The position numbers were made by a program, and so were the translations under genes. Below the pieces are notes generated by a model, which was given only the letters and a program-made list of their open reading frames with translations, searched no databases and had not been told where the DNA came from. Source: Porphyromonadaceae bacterium UBA2720 (GTDB lineage Bacteria; Bacteroidota; Bacteroidia; Bacteroidales; Muribaculaceae). Taken from it: 10,828 nt of DNA. The stretch is taken from the NCBI GenBank assembly GCA_002353885.1, contig DEKO01000057.1, positions 1 through 10,828 of the forward strand, read 5' to 3'. Below are positions 6,442-10,828 of the stretch, piece after piece; position 1 is the first letter of the stretch, and every line of letters starts with the position of its first letter.

Positions 6442-7101
6442 ATGGAAAAAAATGAAATGAGAGAAGTCATTGCCAAACGTGCTGCCAAAGAGCTGCATGA
6501 CGGCGATGTAGTGAACCTGGGTATCGGAATCCCCACCATGATTCCTAACTATCTGCCCGAGGGCGTGTCGGTCACACTGCAGACCGAGAATGGTGCCATG
6601 GGCATGGGCGCTACTCCCGCCGAAGGCGAAGAGGACAAGAACCTTATTAACGCTGGTGGTGGCTACATCACCCTCACTCCGGGCGCATGCACATTCGACT
6701 CGGCAACATCGTTTGCCATCATCCGCGGCGGCCATGTGAACGTGTCGTTCCTCGGTGCTCTGCAAGTGGATGAGAAAGGCAACCTGGCCAACTGGATTAT
6801 TCCTGGCAAGATGGCTCCCGGCATGGGCGGCGCCATGGACCTCGTCGTGGGCGCAAAGCGTGTGATTTTGACCATGGAGCACACCCAGAAGGGCAAACCC
6901 AAAATCCTCAAAGAGTGCACACTGCCCCTGACCGCAGCCGGACAGGTCGACATGATCATCACCGAGATGGGCGTGATGGACATCACCCCCGAGGGCATCG
7001 TGCTGCGTGAGATTCACCCCGAGTTCACCGTCGAGCAGGTGCAAGAGGCCACCGAGGCTAAGCTCATCATTTCGCCCGACCTCAAACCGATGGACATCTA
7101 A
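6442..7101 (+). CDS. 3-oxoacid/acetate CoA-transferase, subunit B
   Basis: Class I CoA-transferase beta subunit (AtoA/ScoB/CtfB type), 219 residues, the usual size. These enzymes move CoA between acyl-CoA and a free acid through a glutamyl-CoA intermediate. The catalytic glutamate is Glu49 in TENGAMG, and the following NAGGGYITLTPGACTFDSATSF block and GGHVNVSFLGALQVD stretch are typical of the subunit. I chose ATG 6442 because the upstream in-frame ATG at 6325 precedes the -7 element and the residues between look like untranslated leader. In this operon the likely role is exchange between butyryl-CoA or acetoacetyl-CoA and acetate. The partner subunit A, normally adjacent and upstream, is absent: the preceding gene is the unrelated secreted protein. 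Exact substrate is not readable. Confidence 0.88.
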   Translation: MEKNEMREVIAKRAAKELHDGDVVNLGIGIPTMIPNYLPEGVSVTLQTENGAMGMGATPAEGEEDKNLINAGGGYITLTPGACTFDSATSFAIIRGGHVNVSFLGALQVDEKGNLANWIIPGKMAPGMGGAMDLVVGAKRVILTMEHTQKGKPKILKECTLPLTAAGQVDMIITEMGVMDITPEGIVLREIHPEFTVEQVQEATEAKLIISPDLKPMDI

Positions 7102-7108
7102 CACAGTA

Positions 7109-7209
7109 GTCAAGAAGTCAAGTAGTTAAGAGGTTAAGTAGGGACGCGGCAAGCCGCGTGAACAGCACAAATGGTAACGTCTTAACTCCCTTAACTACTT
7201 AACTCCCCT
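7109..7209. repeat. Spacer repeat: TTAAGTAGTTAAG arms around a GC-rich hairpin
   Basis: AAGTAGTTAAG (7120-7130) and CTTAACTACTT (7190-7200) are perfect 11-bp inverted arms within longer degenerate tracts. Between them ACGCGGC (7144-7150) and GCCGCGT (7153-7159) form a second, GC-rich stem. The spacer between transferase subunit B and crt is therefore able to fold almost completely in the mRNA. No TAnnTTTG promoter is visible. Confidence 0.65.
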
Positions 7210-7235
7210 TAGCTTTTTAAATATTAAAAACTACG

Positions 7236-8009
7236 ATGGACTATCAATTTCTGAAAGTCGAGCATAACGAGGGCGTGACAGTGGTGACTATCTCGGCACC
7301 CAAGTCGCTCAATGCGCTCAATTCGACCATACTGCGCGAGCTGGACGACTGCGTCAGCCATCTGGAGGGCACACGCGTGCTCATCATCACCGGTGACGGC
7401 GAGAAGTCGTTTGTCGCTGGTGCCGACATCAGCGAGATGGCGCATCTGGGCGAGGCCGAGGGCCGCGAGTTCGGCCGCCTGGGTGCCCAGGTGTTCCGCA
7501 AGATTGAACTCCTGCCCATTCCCGTCATTGCTGCAGTCAACGGCTTTGCACTGGGCGGAGGCTGCGAGCTGGCCATGGCCTGCGACATACGCATCGCTTC
7601 GAGCAACGCCAAGTTCGGACAGCCCGAGGTGGGGCTGGGCATCATCCCTGGTTTCTCAGGAACCTACCGCCTGCCCAAGCTCATCGGACAGGGCTATGCC
7701 AAGGAGATGATCTACACCGGCAAGGCCATCCGCGCCGACGAGGCACTGCGCATCGGCCTGGTCAATGCCGTCTATGAGCGCGAGCAACTCATGCCCGCAG
7801 CCCTCGAGATGGCACAGAAGATGATGGCCAATGCCCCCATCGCCATCGGTCTGGCCAAGCAGAGCATCAATGAGGGCTATGACCTGGATGCCGATGCTGC
7901 CATCGCGCATGAGAACGACCTGTTCGGCCGCTGCTTTGCCACCGCCGACCAGAAAGAGGGCATGGACGCCTTCCTCAACAAGCGCAAGGCCGCATTCACC
8001 AACAAATAA
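7236..8009 (+). CDS. crt: Short-chain enoyl-CoA hydratase (crotonase)
   Basis: Crotonase-superfamily enzyme of 257 residues that interconverts 3-hydroxybutyryl-CoA and crotonyl-CoA in the cytoplasm. The oxyanion-hole segments are AGADI (61-65) and ALGGGCEL (105-112). Both catalytic glutamates are present: Glu111 in GGGCEL and Glu131 in QPEVGLG, with the family's 20-residue spacing. The FSGTYRLPKLIG segment near 140-151 and the GKAIRADEALRIGLVN stretch after it are also typical. The ATG at 7236 is preceded by an A-rich leader (attaaaaactacg). It follows transferase subunit B by 134 bp and precedes hbd by 91 bp in the same direction. The gene set hbd-bcd-etfB beside it supports a butyryl-CoA pathway and so the crt name over a general beta-oxidation hydratase. 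Confidence 0.9.
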   Translation: MDYQFLKVEHNEGVTVVTISAPKSLNALNSTILRELDDCVSHLEGTRVLIITGDGEKSFVAGADISEMAHLGEAEGREFGRLGAQVFRKIELLPIPVIAAVNGFALGGGCELAMACDIRIASSNAKFGQPEVGLGIIPGFSGTYRLPKLIGQGYAKEMIYTGKAIRADEALRIGLVNAVYEREQLMPAALEMAQKMMANAPIAIGLAKQSINEGYDLDADAAIAHENDLFGRCFATADQKEGMDAFLNKRKAAFTNK

Positions 8010-8013
8010 ACGT

Positions 8014-8060
8014 CTAGATGACCTAGAATTTCTAGAGTTTCTAGAATCTAGAACATCTAG
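8014..8060. repeat. Six CTAG motifs in 47 bp, mostly 9 bp apart, overall near-palindromic
   Basis: CTAG starts at 8014, 8023, 8032, 8041, 8048 and 8057, so spacing is 9, 9, 9, 7, 9. Most copies are followed by A. The outer ends, CTAGATG and CATCTAG, are inverted repeats and the whole stretch nearly matches its own reverse complement. It lies between the crt stop and hbd, before an A-rich leader. Confidence 0.75.
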
Positions 8061-8100
8061 CCTCCTCAAAAAAGAACAAAAACTTTAAAAACTTAACGAT

Positions 8101-8937
8101 ATGAAAATTTGTGTCATCGGAACCGGCACTATGGCCAAGGGCATTGTCAAGGCATTCGCTGCCAAGATGCCCGTCGTCATGAAGAGCCGCACACAGGCCA
8201 GCCTCGACAAGGCCATGGCTTCGATCAACAAGGGCTATGCCAAGCTGGTCGAGAAACAGAAAATCACCCAAGAGGCCATGGACGCCATCCTGGCCAACAT
8301 CACCACAACGACCGACTATGCAACGTTTGCCGACGCCGACCTCGTCATCGAGGCAGCTGTCGAGAACATGCAACTCAAGAAGGAAGTCTTCACCGAGCTT
8401 GACAAAATCTGCAAGCCCGAGACCATCTTTGCCACCAACTCGTCGTCGCTCTCCATCACCGAGATTGCCGCTGTCACCAGCCGCCCCGACAAGTTCATCG
8501 GCTGCCATTTCTTCAACCCCGCCGACCGCATGAAGCTCGTCGAGGTTATCAAGGGTCAGCTCACCAGCGACGAGACAGCACAGTGCATCGTCGACCTCAC
8601 CACACAGATTGGCAAGACTCCTGTGCCCGTCAATGAGGCTCCTGGCTTTGTGGTCAACCGCATCCTCATCCCCATGATCAACGAGGCTGTAGGCATCCTG
8701 GCCGACGGCATTGCCAGCGCCGAGGACATCGACCAGTGCATGATGCTCGGTGCCAACCACCCCATGGGCCCGCTCGCCCTGGCCGACCTCATCGGCAACG
8801 ACGTCAACCTGGCCATCATGGAGGTGCTCTACAACGAGTTTGGCGATCCCAAGTATCGTCCTCACCCGCTGCTGCGCAAGATGGTGCGCGCCGGTCTGCT
8901 GGGCCGCAAGACAGGTCAAGGTTTCTATAAGTATTAA
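8101..8937 (+). CDS. hbd: 3-hydroxybutyryl-CoA dehydrogenase, probably NADPH-preferring
   Basis: Reduces acetoacetyl-CoA to (S)-3-hydroxybutyryl-CoA. The 278-residue length is normal for the short bacterial form with a Rossmann domain followed by a helical dimerisation domain. The dinucleotide loop is GTGTMAKGI (7-15). After the second strand, where NAD enzymes have an acidic residue (as in the RDI of clostridial Hbd), this protein has Lys28-Ser29-Arg30-Thr31. The Clostridium kluyveri enzyme, as I recall it, has a similar R-G-R-T stretch and uses NADP, so NADPH preference is inferred. Catalytic residues are present: Ser115 in NSSSLS, His136 in CHFFNP, Glu148 in KLVEVI, and Asn186 in VVNRILIP. 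The C-terminal stretch GANHPMGPLALADLIG and the ending GRKTGQGFYKY are typical. It sits 91 bp after crt and 86 bp before bcd. Confidence 0.92.
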   Translation: MKICVIGTGTMAKGIVKAFAAKMPVVMKSRTQASLDKAMASINKGYAKLVEKQKITQEAMDAILANITTTTDYATFADADLVIEAAVENMQLKKEVFTELDKICKPETIFATNSSSLSITEIAAVTSRPDKFIGCHFFNPADRMKLVEVIKGQLTSDETAQCIVDLTTQIGKTPVPVNEAPGFVVNRILIPMINEAVGILADGIASAEDIDQCMMLGANHPMGPLALADLIGNDVNLAIMEVLYNEFGDPKYRPHPLLRKMVRAGLLGRKTGQGFYKY

Positions 8938-8947
8938 TCAAATTTCA

Positions 8948-9008
8948 GTCCCCCTAGCCCCCTAATGGGGAACACTTAAGTCCCCCCTTCAGGGGGATTT
9001 AGGGGGAC
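8948..9008. repeat. CCCCCTA/TAGGGGG dyad element between hbd and bcd
   Basis: GTCCCCCTA (8948-8956) and TAGGGGGAC (9000-9008) are perfect inverted ends of a 61-bp element. Inside are CCCCTAATGGGG and a tight CCCCCT/AGGGGG stem (8983-8988 and 8991-8996). In RNA this could form one long or three short GC-rich stems. There is no U-run after it, so it is not a standard terminator. Similar C-run/G-run repeats are familiar from Bacteroidota intergenic DNA. Confidence 0.7.
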
Positions 9009-9023
9009 AAAAACATTAATTAT

Positions 9024-10163
9024 ATGGATTTCAGCTATTCAAAAACAGAACAACTGTTCCTGCAGATGATTCGTTCGTTTGCCGAGAATGAGGTCAAGCC
9101 TCTGGCAGCCGAGGTCGACGAGCAGGAGCGTTTCCCCATCGAGACCGTCGAGAAGATGGGCAAGCTCGGCATCATGGGCATTCCCGTGCCCAAGCAGTAT
9201 GGCGGAGCAGGAGGCACCGTGCAGATGTATATCATGGCCGTCGAGGAACTCTCGCGCGTGTGCGCCACCACCGGCGTGGTCCTATCGGCACACACCTCGC
9301 TGTGCATGGCTCCCATCTTGGAGAATGGCACTGAGGAGCAGAAGCAGAAGTACTTGCCCAAGCTCGCCTCGGGCGAGTGGATCGGAGCATTCGGTCTGAC
9401 CGAGCCCAATGCCGGCACTGACGCCGCCATGCAGCAGACCACAGCCGTCGATGCAGGCGACCACTGGGTGCTCAACGGAAGCAAAATCTTCATCACCAAC
9501 GCAAGCTATGCTCATGTGTTCATCGTCATGGCCATGACCGACAAGAGCAAGGGCACTAAGGGCATCTCGGCATTCATCGTCGAGAAGGGCATGCCGGGAT
9601 TCAGCATCGGCAAGAAGGAACTCAAGATGGGTATCCGCGGAAGCGCTACCTGCGAGCTCATCTTCGAAAACTGCATCGTACCCAAGGAGAACCTCCTGGG
9701 CCCCATGGGCAAGGGATTCAACATCGCCATGAAGACCCTCGACGGAGGCCGCATCGGCATCGCATCGCAGGCTCTGGGCATTGCACAGGGTGCCATGGAC
9801 GAGACTGTCAAGTACACCAAGGAGCGCAAGCAGTTTGGACGCGCCATCGCCAAGTTCCAGAACACGCAGTTCCAGATGGCCGACCTCAAGACCAAGGTCG
9901 AGGCTGCTCGCCTGCTGGTGCGCAGCGCAGCTTGGAAGAAGGACATGGGTCTGCCCTACTCGGCCGACGCTGCCATGGCCAAGCTCTTCGCTGCCGAGAC
10001 GGCCATGGAGGTCACTACCAAGGCTGTGCAGTTCCATGGTGGCTACGGCTACACGCGTGAATATCCAGTGGAGCGCATGATGCGCGACGCCAAGATTACC
10101 GAGATTTACGAAGGCACGTCCGAGGTCCAGCGCATGGTCATCGCCGGGCATTTGTTTAAGTAA
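9024..10163 (+). CDS. bcd: Butyryl-CoA dehydrogenase (short-chain acyl-CoA dehydrogenase)
   Basis: FAD enzyme of 379 residues, the usual family length, interconverting crotonyl-CoA and butyryl-CoA with ETF as redox partner. The three acyl-CoA dehydrogenase domains are visible: helical N-terminal (about 6-118), beta middle domain (about 122-217, with FGLTEPNAGTDA at 123-134 and ITNASYA near 157-163), and helical C-terminal (about 229-377, with ERKQFGRAIAKFQ near 267-279). The catalytic base is Glu363 in IYEGTSEVQ, the position used by short-chain and butyryl-CoA enzymes. The ATG at 9024 follows an A-rich leader. The gene lies directly before etfB, as in the crotonyl-CoA reducing clusters of butyrate-forming bacteria. 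The reductive direction is inferred from that context; a role in fatty-acid oxidation cannot be excluded by sequence alone. Confidence 0.92.
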   Translation: MDFSYSKTEQLFLQMIRSFAENEVKPLAAEVDEQERFPIETVEKMGKLGIMGIPVPKQYGGAGGTVQMYIMAVEELSRVCATTGVVLSAHTSLCMAPILENGTEEQKQKYLPKLASGEWIGAFGLTEPNAGTDAAMQQTTAVDAGDHWVLNGSKIFITNASYAHVFIVMAMTDKSKGTKGISAFIVEKGMPGFSIGKKELKMGIRGSATCELIFENCIVPKENLLGPMGKGFNIAMKTLDGGRIGIASQALGIAQGAMDETVKYTKERKQFGRAIAKFQNTQFQMADLKTKVEAARLLVRSAAWKKDMGLPYSADAAMAKLFAAETAMEVTTKAVQFHGGYGYTREYPVERMMRDAKITEIYEGTSEVQRMVIAGHLFK

Positions 10164-10320
10164 TTAGTAGTTATGTAGTTAAGTAGTTAGATGGAGTTAA
10201 GACGTATGTCTCTTGGCAGTTGCAACTTGGCACACCGCGTCTTCATCCGCAAGACTATCGGCTTCACTGCCAAACTATTCCACTACTTAACTCCTTAACT
10301 CCTTTAAATTCTTTAACTCC
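10164..10320. repeat. Spacer repeat before etfB: nested inverted repeats with GTAGTTAAG arms
   Basis: Outer arms AGTTAAGTAGT (10177-10187) and ACTACTTAACT (10282-10292) are perfect, and lie in longer tracts of the same family as 7109-7209. Nested inside are TTGGCAGT (10213-10220) and ACTGCCAA (10266-10273), and a 10-bp palindrome AGTTGCAACT (10219-10228). After the right arm come further TTAACTCC units up to 10320, only 9 nt before the etfB start. No promoter or reading frame is apparent. Confidence 0.65.
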
Positions 10321-10328
10321 TTAGAAAA

Positions 10329-10828
10329 ATGAATATCGTAGTTTGTTTAAAGCAAGTTCCCGATACGACCGAGATTAAGATCGACCCCGTGAAGGGTACC
10401 TTGATCCGCGAGGGCGTGCCCAGCATCATGAACCCCGATGACAAGGGCGGACTCGAACTCGCACTGCGTCTCAAAGACCAGTTCGGTGCCAATGTTACTG
10501 TTATCTCGATGGGTCCCCCACAGGCCGACGTCATGCTGCGTGAGGCCTATGCCATGGGAGCTGACCGCGCCATCCTGTTGAGCGACCGCAAGTTTGCCGG
10601 TGCCGACACACTGGCCACCAGTTATGCACTATCCGGCCTGTGCCGCGTGCTCGACTATGACCTGATCATCGCTGGCCGCCAGGCCATCGACGGCGACACC
10701 GCACAGGTGGGTCCCGAGCTGGCCGAGCATCTGGGCCTGCCACAGATCACCTATGTCGTCGACGCCAAGCTGCAAGACAACGGCAAGTTGCTCGTGCACA
10801 AGGAGAACGAGGACAGCACACAAGTGCT
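10329..10828 (+). CDS. etfB: Electron-transfer flavoprotein beta subunit, N-terminal part (3' end outside window)
   Basis: The frame is open from ATG 10329 to the window end, giving 166 of about 260 expected residues. The N-terminus MNIVVCLKQVPDT, the NPDDKGGLELALRLKD region (35-50) and the nucleotide-binding stretch GRQAIDGDTAQVGPE (116-130) identify EtfB. EtfB pairs with EtfA, presumably encoded just beyond the window, to form the partner of the upstream butyryl-CoA dehydrogenase. In clostridia and Acidaminococcus such Bcd-EtfAB complexes couple crotonyl-CoA reduction by NADH to ferredoxin reduction (electron bifurcation). The GRQAIDGDTAQVGP stretch and the gene order suit that type, but half of the protein is missing here, so bifurcation is inference. 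Confidence 0.92.
   Translation, partial: MNIVVCLKQVPDTTEIKIDPVKGTLIREGVPSIMNPDDKGGLELALRLKDQFGANVTVISMGPPQADVMLREAYAMGADRAILLSDRKFAGADTLATSYALSGLCRVLDYDLIIAGRQAIDGDTAQVGPELAEHLGLPQITYVVDAKLQDNGKLLVHKENEDSTQV

Noticed and set aside
6385..7113. A 242-codon open frame on the minus strand opposite CoA-transferase subunit B
   Set aside because: Shadow of the real gene, rich in His/Gly/Asp as expected from reversed codons, with no family resemblance.
8014..8060. A CRISPR-like repeat array
   Set aside because: Units are only 7-9 bp with no unique spacers, and no cas genes are present.
8041..8919. A 292-codon open frame on the minus strand opposite hbd
   Set aside because: It is the antisense shadow of a well-conserved hbd gene with strong codon bias; the translated sequence shows no recognisable family and it runs through the CTAG repeat.
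9282..10151. A 289-codon open frame on the minus strand opposite bcd
   Set aside because: Antisense shadow of bcd in GC-rich sequence; no recognisable domain and no promoter or leader for it.

Overview
The window looks like chromosome from an anaerobic gut-type member of the order Bacteroidales; I cannot name the genus. The clues are three promoters matching the Bacteroidota sigma consensus (TTTG, 19-21 nt, TAnnTTTG), A-rich leaders instead of clear Shine-Dalgarno sites, a membrane-anchored TPR/AraC-type regulator typical of the phylum, and a secreted protein with a tail resembling a type IX secretion sorting signal. All supported genes are on the + strand.

Left part (1-3333), accessory genes: the 3' end of an ATPase of the AAA_14/DUF4143 family, a 558-residue regulator (signal sequence, TPR-like region, one membrane helix, AraC-type HTH) with its own promoter, and a class II Fic protein with an N-terminal HTH. 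The Fic promoter is embedded in three copies of a TTGCCG(A/T)TA motif, which looks like an operator.

Middle (3334-6441): a non-coding stretch holds a 147-bp segment bounded by 18-bp imperfect inverted repeats, a hairpin terminator, and a good promoter with a structured leader. It precedes a 753-residue secreted protein of unknown function. That gene has GC-rich ends and an AT-rich core, and finishes in a clear terminator. The next spacer carries a TTAACTAC-type repeat tract, a long palindrome and a -7 promoter element.

Right part (6442 to the end), a probable butyryl-CoA/butyrate operon: CoA-transferase subunit B, crotonase (crt), 3-hydroxybutyryl-CoA dehydrogenase (hbd), butyryl-CoA dehydrogenase (bcd) and the start of the ETF beta gene (etfB, cut by the window end). 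Hbd reduces acetoacetyl-CoA, Crt dehydrates the product to crotonyl-CoA, Bcd with ETF reduces that to butyryl-CoA, and a CoA-transferase could release the acid. No thiolase and no transferase subunit A lie in the window. Hbd has an NADPH-type cofactor loop, K-S-R-T, instead of the usual acidic residue.

The most unusual feature is the spacers of this operon. They are 86-165 bp long, show no internal promoter, and each is filled with an inverted-repeat structure. Two share a TTAAGTAGTTAAG tract family, one has six CTAG motifs mostly 9 bp apart, and one has a CCCCCTA/TAGGGGG dyad. They may be mobile repeat elements, RNA processing or stability signals, or both.
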